From positions 231,696 through 269,496 of the forward strand of contig NW_019774292.1 in the NCBI RefSeq assembly GCF_001039355.2: a DNA stretch of 37,801 bases, in the 5' to 3' direction. The notes under the pieces are model-generated. The model was not told the DNA's origin, ran no database searches, and worked only from the letters and a program-made list of their open reading frames with translations. Made by a program: the position numbers and the translations under genes. This document shows positions 22,534-35,510 of the stretch, piece by piece (within the stretch, counting starts at the first letter, position 1; every line of letters starts with the position of its first letter). The stretch comes from Lingula anatina. Lineage: Eukaryota > Brachiopoda > Lingulata > Lingulida > Lingulidae.

Positions 22534-23816
22534 TGAAACTTGGGCCTGGACAATACAGTTACGTTCCTACAGAAATATTTAATCACCCGATTGGATTCGC
22601 CTCGAACTAAAAGTAGGCCTTAGATTACTTAAGAAATAACAAAGTGAAGGGCAAATTGAGGCTTATAGAGATGACGAATCACATTCACTTTTCACCTGCT
22701 CGCAGGAAAATTGCGAGGAAATTAACACATTTTGTCGTGCAATCGTCAGCCAGGAATATTGAAAATCATAGCATGATTGAATAATGCCATATTGACATCG
22801 GCCTATATATAGATATATTTTAAGAGGCAGTGATTATAAACTGCATATTAAGAAGACACACCTTGCGCTTTAATTTCAATATCTAAGTTACAGTGTGTAT
22901 CTATCTTGTTCTTTTACATTCTTGAATCGCACGGTGCGTGAGTTAATCAAAGAGTAGGTTTTCCTTATACGCATAATGGGAACCCTTTTTTTAGAACAAA
23001 CCAGAAGACAGAGACAAAAATGGTATTCTCCAAGCTTTAAACGATCACGCACATGTGATGTTGATACCTCTTCTGCCTTTACGAATGCAAAACTAATTTC
23101 TTGACTTTTACTTTGCCATGGGCATCTCCCACATTATAAGACACTTAACAGTGAATTCTTTGTTTTTCGATAGCAACTAATACCGTAAACAGAATATTAT
23201 TACCAAATGCTCTCCTTTCGATAAAAACATTTTGTTTACGTGCAATATGTTGTGAAAATGGTGACACCTTTGATGATTTGAAGAGTAAGGTATGAAAGAG
23301 AAAAGAGTAAAGTAATGAACGATTATAACGACATATCTTTTGTAAGTTTTGGCGTTTTTGTTCTGTTATACATGCGGTTCTAATTCAAAGTTTACGCATG
23401 GCGGGAAAGACAATGGATGCTCTAGATCTAGTGCGTCGGCTGTACCGTCAGCCACGTGATAAGTCAGTCCATTTATACATTCCCATACTTTAACAAAAAT
23501 AGAACCGAATGTACATGAAATAATGAAATAAATAAATACATATACTAGTACTAAATATAAATAACCTTGTTCAGTAAGTGTACATCCTATCTTAAAAAGA
23601 ATTAAAACGAAATAAGAAAACAGCTGTTGTTCAGTCATCCGAGATAAAAGATGTCCCTTTATCAGTGTTAATAAAAATATATATCATAAATATATATTTT
23701 AAAGGCAGGTGATGTATAATAATAAAATAAAGTCTCCAAATCGTTCAATAAATAAATTGAATAATAATAATAATAACAAAAGCAAATAAGATATTTTGAC
23801 AGTCCAATTTTTAAAG
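22534..23816. other. Non-coding stretch before the SINE
   Basis: AT-rich, with a 90-codon minus-strand frame at 23366-23638 that is hydrophobic but has no recognisable motif or splice context. A short (TAA)n tract lies at about 23760-23775. Confidence 0.4.
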
Positions 23817-23828
23817 ATAAAATAAAAA

Positions 23829-23957
23829 GCATTGGGCATTGGTCTAGTTGGTGCGAAAATGTTAAATTGACCCCAGGTAAGCATTATCTTCAAAATTTCC
23901 CACGATGTGGGTTCGACTTCCACCCAAATTACAAATGAATTAAAAATAAAATAAAAA
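23829..23957 (+). mobile_element. tRNA-derived SINE with A-rich tail
   Basis: The A box TGGTCTAGTTGG (23840-23851) and the B box GGTTCGACTTC (23910-23920) match the internal RNA polymerase III promoter of tRNAs, and the A box lies about 8 bases from the apparent 5' end as in a tRNA. The 3' side is an A-rich tail. ATAAAATAAAAA occurs both just before (23817-23828) and at the end (23946-23957) and could be the target duplication, though low complexity weakens this. The A-to-B spacing is wider than in a functional tRNA, so this is not a tRNA gene. Confidence 0.65.
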
Positions 23958-25146
23958 ATTAAGAAACGACCTTTAAATAACACATTTTGAAAAACAAAAC
24001 AAACAAGGACGTCAGTCGATCCTATATACATACAGCAGTCTCTCGTTAACCATCTTATCAATACCGTTTCTCGATCCCTAAGGTTCTTTTCATTAGATAC
24101 CTGGCTGAAGTGCAATGACTTTTTCTGTAGTGGAAATGCAAATTATTGAACGTAACTGTGGATTTTACAGTTTGCCCTTTATCTTCAATGACTCTATAAG
24201 GCTTAAAGGAAGATTGATAATGGTTTCTGTTGATTTTTTGTCTGCCTATAACCATCAGTTCCATAAAAAAGTGCCTTTGTGTACACTGAAATAAAATACC
24301 GTTCGATACAATTATCCTCTACGTACAATAACTTAAAGCTTTGGCTCCGTGATTTTTAATTCTCTCTTTTTATTAGCACAAGTACCGATAGAGTTATTTG
24401 TTTCTTTATTGTTTTGTTTAAGACACCCCAAGAATAAGCCAAGGTCAAACCAATTCCCGTGTGACGACAGCCATGAAAATGACACGCTTGCACGTATCTT
24501 GTCGGTCTCAAGAGCCTCTCTTTCTCTTTACCTTTGACAGCCTTCTTCAGAAAAGAAAGCACTTATGTAAACAAAAATGCCTTGAGCTCCATTTCCAGGT
24601 TGATTAAGTTTGACAGAATGTGTGTGAGTGTGCATGAAAGAAACTCAAACAACGACGGCCATAGCACTGAATGTCGCAACTTTTAGGATATGTTGTAGAA
24701 AATTCAACCATGTAGAAAAAGTAGTAAAACACGACATGGAACTTATAAGGGATGGATAGAGGATGAGCTGACTCATGGAAGTATTTTATGTCACCACACA
24801 TATCTCATTACCACTGATGGAAAGTATCGTTACCTATGTGCCATAATTGCAACAGATGTGGCAGTTATTTTTTTCGATAGCACGAGAAAAATAAATTGAT
24901 ACTCTTCCTGTCTACATTTCGTCTACTTAAAGGCTTCATTGAAGACGTATGACAATAAGCAGATGAAATGTTGGTTGTTATAAAGTAATAATAAGCTTTC
25001 GACGGAATCACGTCTACAATTCTTAAATAAAGTGACAAAATGGATCTAATTTACTCAAGTATCTATTGTTTACACGAGGTGGCAACGGTAGACTTCAATG
25101 AAAAAACGTTACAAAAACAATAAATACTATTTAATATATAATACGT
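23958..25146. other. Non-coding stretch after the SINE
   Basis: No recognised gene. Short overlapping frames on both strands appear random in composition. Confidence 0.4.
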
Positions 25147-25341
25147 TCAGTGAGTTTCCCCATATTGCCATGACGACGGTACTGTAGCCAATGAGCTTTT
25201 GAAGTATCGAAGGAGTTGGGACCTGGCCGAACGAACGCTAAAATGCTGTGGACATTCACATGGCTTCTCCTTGCCTGAGAATTTGATTGCTTTCAACTTG
25301 TCGTATCCGTGTAGTACATTGCATCCTGTGTCATTTGAACG
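25147..25341 (-). CDS. Candidate terminal exon, unrecognised
   Basis: On the minus strand a good acceptor (TTTCCATTTCAG) precedes 64 codons and a stop. The peptide starts RSNDTGCN, contains KEKPCECPQHF and ends SSWQYGETH, with a balanced composition of charged, aromatic and Cys residues. An ATTAAA hexamer lies 12 bases past the stop (minus strand, 25135-25130), rather close for a poly(A) signal. No upstream exon is identified, so this may be chance. Confidence 0.15.
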   Translation of the reverse strand, partial: RSNDTGCNVLHGYDKLKAIKFSGKEKPCECPQHFSVRSARSQLLRYFKSSLATVPSSWQYGETH

Positions 25342-26985
25342 CTGAAATGGAAACCAGGCATAGCCTACAAGCATGTAAGTCGCTGTATATTGAGTACTAT
25401 AGGCCTAAATGAATATAAAATGTAGCCTGCAGGTAGATACTGTATGTATTAAAAGAAGTCGAGAGTTCTATAGTGTCGTCGTCCATGGAGTAAGATTTTT
25501 CTTAAGCGTGGGGAACATTTTTATATCTATTTTTATTAACTAATTAAATCATTTTTGGCCAAGCGATCAAAGTTTATCAATTATGAAATGGTAGATGAAG
25601 AAAGTTTTACTATGAGTTGTCGTTCGCTTGTTATATCATTATTTTTCCTTTTTTTGTGGGGGGGGGGAGGCAGGGGGTGGATGTCAGGGGCACCTTCGTA
25701 CGTGCGGTGACCCTGGTTTCTTCACTGTTGCAGAGTGCTCCCCGTAGGTTAAAGGCGAGCGATGCTAGTACGGAAAAGCGCACTATCACATGACGTTGTT
25801 AATCCATACATAACTAGCCTCCTCAACTTTCCAAAGTCAAAATATTAACGACGTGACCTTTCCTGTCTTTTGTGGTGCCCCATTCTCCCTTTTCCTCTCC
25901 CCTTGCCTCAAATGTAGGTCTAGATAATGCGCAAAACAGATGAAACCAAACATTTTCATTCGTGCGCCCTACGAATACATTTTCGTGCAGAATACATTCT
26001 TGCAATTGTTGTTTTGCATTTGCCGCTCTTCACTCTCCACCAAAATTCTTTATGTACCGGTGAAACAAACTTAAATCAGATGATTGTGCTTTTGGTGTAC
26101 AATGTACCATATACTGTAGTAATATCGGTATACTTGTATATTCAAAAATGCGAAAACACACGGACGCATTATATTACACAGATAAAAACCCAAGCCGGAT
26201 TATGAGATGATTAGGAGTTTCATAAAAAGCATATCTATAGGTATACTAGTAGGCAGCTCATTCGCCTAACCCGTCAGGCACTTATTTCCGTATTGATATT
26301 GCGAGCATTTGTGGTATTGATTTTATTTGTCTTAGCTGCCATATGATTATATCAATTATCTTTGTTTTCAATCTCTTTGCCAGATTTGCACTACATTTGT
26401 GACCATTAAAGGCATCCTTGAACGGCTGGTGTGTTTATACTCAGTGCGTTGACTCCATCTACGGCAACCACAAACACAATAGTCTGTCGACAGGAGAAGG
26501 CAGGTGGCAGGCAGCACGTGCCCTTGCCTTAATTTTTGAGTACCCCCTTCGACCCCTTTCCTCATCTTCACCCCATTACCCCATCAAACCGAGCGAAACG
26601 AGGCAAAACCCTTTTCATCCCTGTCCCCAGTATGTTATAGTTAAATTACTGTCGACTGCAATTTCACATTTTCTTCCATTCTCTCCCTAAATGCCATGTC
26701 ATTTTGTCCCCTCCTCCACTGTCTGTTAACAAAATCCTGGATACGCTAGTGAAATAACACAGGTAGTTATGCCATTTTCGTACAGAGTGGAGAACCTTGG
26801 ATTCTATCTTTGACTAGTTCTCCGCTTACAAATGTACTTTACAGTGTCATGGTACTTTTCCGCTACTTTCTTCTATGTAAAATGTTTGTATCGTGTAATG
26901 TGCAGCATCACCTGTATTATATTGTATTGTACGCACTCTGGCTATCTACATATATTTCATGTTTACTTAATGTATAGTGAATGTC

Positions 26986-26986
<1 letters not shown>
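25342..26986. other. Non-coding stretch
   Basis: Includes a G-rich tract at about 25660-25680. Short frames near 25.9-26.7 kb are not recognised. Confidence 0.4.
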
Positions 26987-27035
<49 letters not shown>

Positions 27036-27060
27036 TTGCATATGTATTTTTGTTTGTCTT

Positions 27061-27095
<35 letters not shown>
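26987..27095. repeat. (TG)n microsatellite followed by an A homopolymer
   Basis: Over 20 TG units at 26987-27031, a short spacer, then 29 A residues at 27067-27095. The poly(A) could be a retroposon tail, but no tRNA-like head lies beside it. Confidence 0.95.
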
Positions 27096-27718
27096 CAGGT
27101 AGACCTACATACACGTACATGTATGTTTAGAAACAGTGGTTTCAGTATGCCGTTCCGAAGGGTTAGGTGGTATACTAGTACTTGTTCAACCGTTTATTCA
27201 CCCACAGAGCAACGGTCGAACGTTTCATCTATATCTGATTTCTATCTCTAAGTTGTGTATTACTAATGAAAAGTGACCATTCAATAACTTTTCCCTTCCG
27301 TGACGTTAACCGGGCCCCGTCACTACATTTCCGTGGCATTCATTCTTAGCAAAATGCTTAGAAATAAATTATTACGCACGTCCCGTTAACAATAAAGAAA
27401 AACAAAATCCTTTTCTTAATGAAAGGCGTGGGGTGAATGATAATTTGATATAAAAATAGATCAGAGATGATCAAAAGCAATTTTATTGAAACATTGTGCA
27501 TTCATTGAACTAATTAATTGAATATTAATTAGACAAAAATATCGAATATATCCTTCCGGCAGTAGCGCAGGCTTAAGCTTATCATCCGCTTACTGAGTCA
27601 CCCAAAGTTCATCAAATGAAGATATAAAAGATATAGACATAGCCTTGCTGCAACCGATAGCTGACATTTTCATCCTCTTATCGCCACTACCAGTAGCAGC
27701 GCCTGAATAGAAGAACAC

Positions 27719-27821
27719 ATGTTGCTAGAGACAGCTAAATATTGGATTGGAAAATCATTCGGGAACGTGCCCATGGATTCCGAAACAATTGAAGATTTGA
27801 ATGATACACTAAATGACAAAG
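27719..27821 (+). CDS. Candidate short coding exon, unrecognised
   Basis: ATG at 27719 opens 34 codons plus one base, ending at a plausible donor (G then GTATGG at 27822). The peptide begins MLLETAKYWIGKSFG and continues through a soluble, acidic stretch, SETIEDLNDTLND, with helix-like composition unlike the AT-driven random frames nearby. If not spliced, the frame stops after 45 residues at 27856. An in-frame TGA lies 15 bases before the ATG. I do not recognise the family and found no partner exon. Confidence 0.2.
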
Positions 27822-30247
27822 GTATGGTTCTTAAGAGTGGAGGGTCTACCATTTAACTCCTGTTTACCTGTCGCTGGATTAAGTATCATTGGTTCGCGTA
27901 TGATTAAGTGTATACATGAATTCTTGTACATTTTTTTAGATTGTAAAATTAATCGAATCGATGCATGAGTGAAAACATTGTCGTGGAGTTTTTTGGAGAC
28001 GAGTCGACGTGTTAGTCTGTGACTGAATTTAGCCCTGTTCTTGAATGTCCACTTACATGCAAAATTAGCACGTGGTTGACGGAACATTGCGGTATTACAG
28101 GGATTATAGTGCTAGGACTGGAAGTCCGCGGTACCTTATTAAAAATTTAGTACATGTAAGGTTTAGAGAGAGTAACACCGGTCACGCCGGTCCCAGATCC
28201 TGTCCATTCTATATAAAATAGACGTGTGATGTATTATGGACGTTATGGAGGGGCACAAAGCCACCATTTGTAGAGGATCACTTAAATAAGCAAGTGCCCT
28301 CTACCAGGGCCGCAGAATTATTATGCTTATGTAGCCCAAAATTCTCTGTTCACAAACACAACGAAGCTTGGTTTTTGCTCAAAATTCAATTAGAAATAAA
28401 TGGCCAAGTGACTGAAAAGTGTCATTTATTAAAACGACGAAATGCAATATGATACGAATTTACAAGAGAAGGATATATGCCAACATCAAATTAAATGATC
28501 ACACGCACATCCCCCATACACTGGAGCAAAAAATTGGCAAATAGCAAAACAGTGGCCTTTGTTGCATTTTTCTCCAGCGCGGCAGAGCATCGTGTCATAA
28601 ATTAGCCAGAGACATATTTGTGAATATCTAGTGAAAAATCAATCTGTGACCTTTTAAAAGGGTAGGAAGTCAGAAGATATCATGCCGCTGTATCATGTTC
28701 AGAATTTTTTCCGAAGATTCACGCATTGCAATGATTCATTTAATCAACTTTTAAAAGCTGCCACTCATGTATACACGAACAACATGTTGAAAAGTATAGC
28801 CCGCAGTCAAGTGTGCCCCAAGCGTGACTTTCAGCAAAATAATTAACCATAAGTGCTCCCTGGAACCTTTCAAGCTTTTTATGTGGGATTTAACTAGTTT
28901 ATAAGCATCCAATTGGTGAGCATGGCACTCGTGTGTCATATCCATTGGAATTACCGGTAACAAGGGTTCACATTAAGCTACTTTGGTCAACTACGGGCAA
29001 AGAGCCTTTGGTGATATATATATGGTAGAAAGCAATCACGATATGAGACCTACAGCCATGCTTTCTGTGATAATAGCCTGCAGAGATCAAATTAAAGTGC
29101 CTTAACCTTTTAACAACGACCCTCCATACGCGTATCCATCAAGGTGCATCCTGAGTTAATTAGTCGGCAATGATAGGGAGAAAGCACGCTTCTTGGAATA
29201 TAATATGATATAGTTTAGGATTTGTGCTCTATTGTCTAATAGAGGTTCACTGTCGATAGCACAGATTGAATTTCTGTACAGTTGATATGGCAATTATCCA
29301 TCATGCTTAAATGGTTAGGTTTTCAATCTAGCGCATGTTGTCATGTTTTGGCAATTTCAACAATTCGTTTTGATATTTAAAGGAACACTCCATGGATTTT
29401 TCTTGGAAAATAAGGAATTATTTCGTACTCACGAATCATTTATTTATCCCTCTCTGCACTTGAACTGGAGCTTTGATAAAATTTATAAAGGTTGATTTTA
29501 GCTTTGAATGTCTGGCTAGTCATTATAACGGCGAGCATTTTCCCATAAGCTCCAATGGAAATATCAACATCAAATACGCCCCAGAAAACTTATTTTAACA
29601 ATTTTAAAGTGTATGTAAGGTTTTATAAGAAGCCGTGGATGGCAAAAATGAGCATTTTGGAGAATCTCAAACCCATAGATTGTACCTTTACTTCTAAAAA
29701 CCAATTATAATTGCATAGTTGTTGTCAAAAATACAATCACACTTGGTGCATGAAAAAATATGCCATTATTATTTACAATCATTCGCCTAAATATGACAGA
29801 TAGATACATAACATTGTGTAAAAGATAAAAAAAATCGAACTATTTCAACACGGGTCAATGAACTGTTAGGTTTGAAAGGTTATTTGAAACTTCCTAATAA
29901 TTTTAGCAGCCCTACGTTTTAAAGCATAAAGATGTCAAGCAAAGAAGCCTTGAAGTGACATGTTTCGGATATGACTACCGAGCGTCATAATGAAGGGCTA
30001 AAAGGTTTCCCTGGCTCGATGCACTAATGATTTGTGCAGTATATTAGCTGCCCTAAAGCGCTCGACCAAACAAAGCGTAATCGCGTTGTCACAACGTGTG
30101 AAATAAGGCAATCATCATATGATTTTCTATCTGCATTGAACGCTCTCTTCCTTCAACCATCTGTCTTTCTATACATCTGTCTCTCCGTCTGTCTATCGGG
30201 CCGTTTGCTTAGTCATCTAAGCAACCCACCAAATTACGAACTATAAC

Positions 30248-30294
30248 TCTATCTGTCTATCTATCTATCTATCTATCTCTCTGTCTGTCTGTCT
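30248..30294. repeat. (CTAT)n / (CTGT)n microsatellite
   Basis: Tetranucleotide tract with mixed TATC and TGTC units. A looser stretch of the same type precedes it at about 30160-30200. A short (TATG)n tract also occurs near 30889-30907. Confidence 0.9.
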
Positions 30295-31312
30295 AGTAGC
30301 AAGAAAATGTTCAGTGGTCTAATGGTAAACAATTTATCCACCGATTATCTCTGGAAGAGCGACTTCCGCTGACAAATGCAGGGTTTAGCGGGGGAGGGGG
30401 GGGCGCATGGCTGAAATGTTTGCCACTTTTCTTTGTCTTTTTACCAAAGTGATGAGACCATTGCAAAACTAATTTGCTGCATGTTTCACACCTCCTAAAC
30501 TTTGACAGCATAAAGTGACGTCTGTTTTCTCCGGCACTTGTCTTCTTCAGGCGGCAACTTCCTGTTGACTTCATGGACATCACCAGTGTATAGGGCTGAC
30601 CATGCAAGCACGTCATATGTGATGGTTTTCTAGGGAATATCTATACCCTCCTCCCTCAGAGAAACAATTTCTTTTTTCCTTGATTTGTGAGCTCTCATGC
30701 CTTCACCATGTTAGAAACTTGACAGCCAGAAGGGCGTTGTACCTTCGATGGAACCCTTTATAGTACACATGGATGAAATATTACCACTGGTTAGATGAGG
30801 AATAAACTGCCAATCACTTTTTACGAATTGGCTCCCATGTCATGTAGCGCACTATTCATGGAGATGGTGCAATTATTTTGCCATCCTATGTATGTATGTA
30901 TGTATGTCCCGTAGCCAGTTAGCCTTCCGATTGACTCATGACCACATTTCATTTGAAATTGAATGTAAGGTATATATAGAGTACCCCCATTATAGATATC
31001 GAGTAATAGTAAACTACCGCAGTCAATGAAAGGTCAAGGACACACCTCGTGACACCTGCATATCAAACAGTCCCGGAACGAAAACAAACATTAGCGTATC
31101 GCTATTATAGATGAGAATCTGCATGTAGATAAATCGATCGCCTGTCTAATAAGAACCCAATAAAAATTGACATTTGTTTCATCTTTACTATAACGTGTGG
31201 CGATGTCAAATGGAATTGCACTTTATTGTCTTGCTTTCTTTCATCTAATTTCGATGTTGGTGTGGGTCTACTTAATAAGCCCAATAATGCGTTTTGATAG
31301 CACTACGGTAGC

Positions 31313-31339
31313 AAAAAAAAAAAAAAAAAAAAAAAAAAA
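31313..31339. repeat. 27-base A homopolymer
   Basis: An uninterrupted poly(A) run. Length in the assembly may be unreliable. Confidence 0.95.
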
Positions 31340-32864
31340 GACCAGGTTTTCGATCCCAAAACGTTATTAATTTTTTATCAATTTATCGTCTACAACGAAT
31401 ATATGACAGATACAAATTATATCGGTACTAGTGTTGTTTTGTGAAAGAAGTCATTATATTCATTTATCAAAAACTGACACCAAGGTTACACATATGACTA
31501 ATACGTAAGCGGGTTGTTTTCAAGCTCTGACAAACCTGCGAAATTAGTGTCATTGAGTTGCAATTCACTTTTTTTAGATTCTCATCTGCTCTAGACGTTG
31601 CCTTACTAAGGCTTTAAACCTCACTGTATAGACCGACACACTGTAATGTGGACTGTTAATTTTGATATAAACGTTGGTATTATGCCTTATGTCTTATTAT
31701 AATTGGTGCTGCATAAAACCATGCACCGTATGTGCGTTACTTTGACTTTATCTTTTCTCTATAATAATAATAATAATATTTTTGATGTTTTTTTTTTACC
31801 ATCTAAATTGCAAAATTCGAGAACTCGTGATCAGATATTTCCTATGCCAACGGTAAAAAAAGGATGACCTTTATCGAATAATATGTCTGAGTGAATTCTT
31901 GTGCAAGTCTTTCACGGGGTTCCTGAAGCGTATGTCCAGACCCTGCGGCATATAACAAAGTCACCTTGGGTCACGAGCGTGCAAATAGACTTTCACTAAA
32001 GTCACGTTTCCACGTTTCACGTTTGAAATGATGTAGAAAACGTCCGTTGAGGAGCAATACTGAAAAAAGCGCGGCGACTACCAATACGTTTACTTCATCA
32101 AATGATTCTTAATGGGATGGCGGGGGGAAGGGGGGGGGGGTTAAAACTGTGCCAGTACGTGACAAAAATTCGACTTATTACAAATGATCCTGTGTCATGT
32201 GTACTTTGACTGCATGAATTGCTGGCATTGTGATAAAGAAAAATATCATAATTTTATGAGCTGCAGCTCAGATTTCAGAATAAATATATTATATTTATTT
32301 ATCTTTATAAAACGTCTTCCTCCACGGCTTTCGGACTAAGTGCTTACAAACCTTAAAAATTAACTAAAACATGTCTCCCTTTACACGATGATACATTTAT
32401 TTGAGAATGTAGAAGCGTCTTTCAAACCAGGTCGCATGGAAAGCCATTTCATAAGCATACCTGCATTAGCTTATTACAAAAATACCGCAAGTCAAGCACA
32501 TTTTCTAGGCACTTTTCCTGTTATTACAATATATATATATATATTTGTTATGTCGTCTAATAAGGCAATTGTCAAGGTGCCCTCTGCTTCTTGGAAAGTT
32601 TATGCAATGAAAAGTAGCCCAGACACTTCCCTTTCTGTCGCACTCATACATGTCGCCTTACGGCAAGTTGGTCTGAAGGTCGCGCGCATTGTCGTTTGTA
32701 GCTAATATCTGTTTGGTTGGGTACATTTGTGCACAGGATCGTAGTTTCAAACAGATTTGACATTTGTCTCAACCCGTAATGATGGTAGCATTTTTGAATG
32801 AGAACAGGATCCCATGAGAACAGGACCCCCTCCCCTTGAAAGTTAAAAATAAATGAAGTCTATA

Positions 32865-32895
32865 CTCTCTCTTTCTCTCTCTCTTTCTCTCTCTC
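32865..32895. repeat. (CT)n microsatellite
   Basis: CT-rich tract interrupted by TTT triplets. Confidence 0.9.
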
Positions 32896-35087
32896 CGGAT
32901 GCTAGCGTCTTAAGAAACTAACTATAATAGTACCATATACGGTAGATCATTAAATGAAAGGGTGCTATAGACCAATATTCCATTTATATGTTTAATAGCA
33001 AATAAAGATGAAAATTACTTTTTTTAATAAATCAATACACATCTTGTCATTAAGCTAAAGGAACCGAGCAGCTACCGTTTCAGTTTTACTTCAGTTTAAT
33101 AAACACCTTAATCTATAGGCCTTATTGCCCTGAAACACAGTCAACATATTGCGTCAATCCGCTGGCTAATTGGAAACCAAATAAACTTAATCGCATTACA
33201 TTAAACCCAGAATTACAGAGACAGCTCCTCTTTATTGAGCGATTTGCGATGGGTTAGCACTACGTTGAACTTGAAAAAATGCATTAATATTTGTATTCCG
33301 TGGCCAGTTTTTGAAATTCTTTTATGCCAGTTTTGAAAATATATAATAATTGATCTTTAAGTCAGGAATCAATCTGTAAGTCTGAGATATGAAAAAAGTG
33401 CGTTGGAAATTTAAAAAAAATTACATTCGATTTTTTATTCAAGCTTGAAATGTGTATCAAAATGCACAAAAACGAGACATGAACATCCAATGTTACAAGA
33501 ACTTCTCCTCCACAAGTTTCAACTGAAGCAGTTTGTACGTACATGTGTCATAACTTCAAAGTTTTAACCCTTAGTCTTCAACATGCTGTCCATTTCAGAC
33601 CAAGCAGATTTAGGCTCTTCTCCTCATGCCATAAACTGCACGTCGTACATTGGATGTTCATGACAAAAGAACATAAATGGCAGATAACAGGAAACAAAAG
33701 GTTAATTGGCAGGTTTTTAATTTGAAAACCATTTATATAACCATTTCATGGCAATTAATCAACCTTTTGCGAAAAAAAAGTTCTTGAAATAAAAATTTGA
33801 TCCTCATGACGTAATTTGACCCTGCTCAGTCATGCGTGAAAAGACGCGACAATCCATGGTGTGCTTTGAAGCATAATTTCCCTACGAACCTATGTTTACA
33901 TTAACATTTGTTATATGAAATGAAATTTTAAAATTCTGGGTATTTTTTTAAATGTTCATTTTTTTCTTTATACACCCTGCATAGGGAAATTCATCAGCAT
34001 GGGATATTTAAAGGTTATTGCAGGCATAGATATATGATATTTTTACATTGTCAGAGGCTTCAGCACCCCAGTAAAAAGAAAACCAACCAGCCATACTTGC
34101 GCGTACTGTAACATGGCTTCGCCGAGTAATTATGGGCGGATTACAATACTGTGTATTGTGACAAGAGCCTCCAGGAGATTTTGATAAATCCTTAGTGATC
34201 GGAAACAGAGGGATTGAGACACATACCTTATTCATTTGTGTATCATTGCTTTGTAATTTGCGGTATTCGTTCTAATCCATTTAAATTCATATACGATTTT
34301 TCGAAATGTTTTTATTTTTTGTTTTAGCTTATTCCAGTTAAAACACCCTTTGAGTCTCATGGTTTGGCTTGGTTTAGTGTCATATAGTATGGAAAAAGGA
34401 AGTACGATACATGGAATAAATTGAGTTGTGATAGTTCTGGATGAAAATGATTGGTTTATTTTTACATAGAAATTTTTTAAAATGAGTTATAGCTTCGAAG
34501 AATTTGAAAATTCACGAATAGCATTGCTGTCACTGACACATTTTAAAATATATGCACACCCAAGTGTTAATTTCCTGGACCTGTACCGAGTTGAGTAGTT
34601 AAAGTAACGTATTTTTCTTTATTTGTACTAGTTAAAAAGTTCCATTTAGCAGTAGCCAATACCCCAATTAACGTCAAATAAAATTACACTTTTTCTTAAT
34701 CTGTTCAATTATCAGTATCACAAATAAGGATTTTAAGTAAAAATATACAGTCTGATTAAGTTTCCTGTGATTAAGTCGATCCGGAAGCTTTTGGCAATTG
34801 GCCAAATCTCCATTTACATAGTATTTTGAAATAGATATATAAGTTGCGTGCATGTTAATCAGTGTTCGGTTTAACGAAACATGTCATTGCGGTTGCTGGT
34901 GACTGTAATGAGCTGTACCTAGCTGAGGAATAAAATACCTGTATTTCTTCAAAGGCATCGTATTTAGCAGGTGAGCTTAGTCTATTATGAGTTTCAAGAT
35001 TTTCTGCGCGGATGATGATGTTTATCTGTTTAGAAAAGAAGATCAAAAATAGATTTTCATTATGAAACGTATCATATTCTCTTCCAG

Positions 35088-35510
35088 GCTGATGAATTTG
35101 TGAAGGGGGAGAACGATCCTAGGCGCTCGAGTATCAACAAGGAGACAAGAAGAAAGAAAGATTCCCACGTACGTACAACACAAAAGTAACACTAGTCTTC
35201 TTTGCATGAAGAGGAGTGCCACGCTTGGTATGACGATAACGTATTAACCGCAGCGTTAGCAACCTTCACCGTCTTAAAACAACCTGTTTCTTAGAAGCAC
35301 TTGTATGGTTGCATGCACCGAGTCTCTATGCGGTTACCGAGGATTAAGTGCTTCTTTGCATCTACCAACAACGCAAAACATGTAAAGCACATTTCTACTT
35401 AGACTTCCGATTCACTACAGGGATACGTTAAAATACACTAGTTATGTAAAAACGATAAATGCCAACACCTAGTTTACTGCCGTAAAGACTGGATTAACTA
35501 GTTCACAGGG
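35088..35510 (+). promoter_or_regulatory. Probable 5' UTR of the GPCR gene, possibly with a splice acceptor
   Basis: A pyrimidine-rich tract ends in CTCTTCCAG at 35087, a good acceptor, so a non-coding leader exon may start at 35088 and run into the receptor coding exon. Receptor genes with an intronless coding region often have an upstream 5' UTR intron; that is family knowledge, and transcription here is inferred. The base before the ATG at -3 is G, a favourable start context. Confidence 0.3.

Larger units (their letters stand above)
27857..35087. other. Long gene-poor stretch upstream of the GPCR
   Basis: About 7 kb with simple repeats (listed separately), a G-rich tract at 32120-32140, and AAAGGAACACTCCATGG at about 29390, a motif like the end of a dispersed repeat but without a partner. 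The longest frame, 105 codons at 32388-32705 on the plus strand, shows no domain. It may hold the promoter or a 5' UTR intron of the GPCR gene. Confidence 0.4.

Noticed and set aside
28520-28576. CTGGAGCAAAAA ... TTTTTCTCCAG as a tiny inverted-repeat element
   Set aside because: The ends are short and partly homopolymeric, and no flanking duplication was found.
29385-29640. AAAGGAACACTCCATGG as the end of an inverted-repeat transposon
   Set aside because: No matching inverted end was found downstream in the window, so the element cannot be bounded.
30311-30390. tRNA A-box-like sequence, TGGTCTAATGG, as a tRNA gene or second SINE
   Set aside because: No B box of the GGTTCGA type follows at the right distance, and no cloverleaf is apparent.
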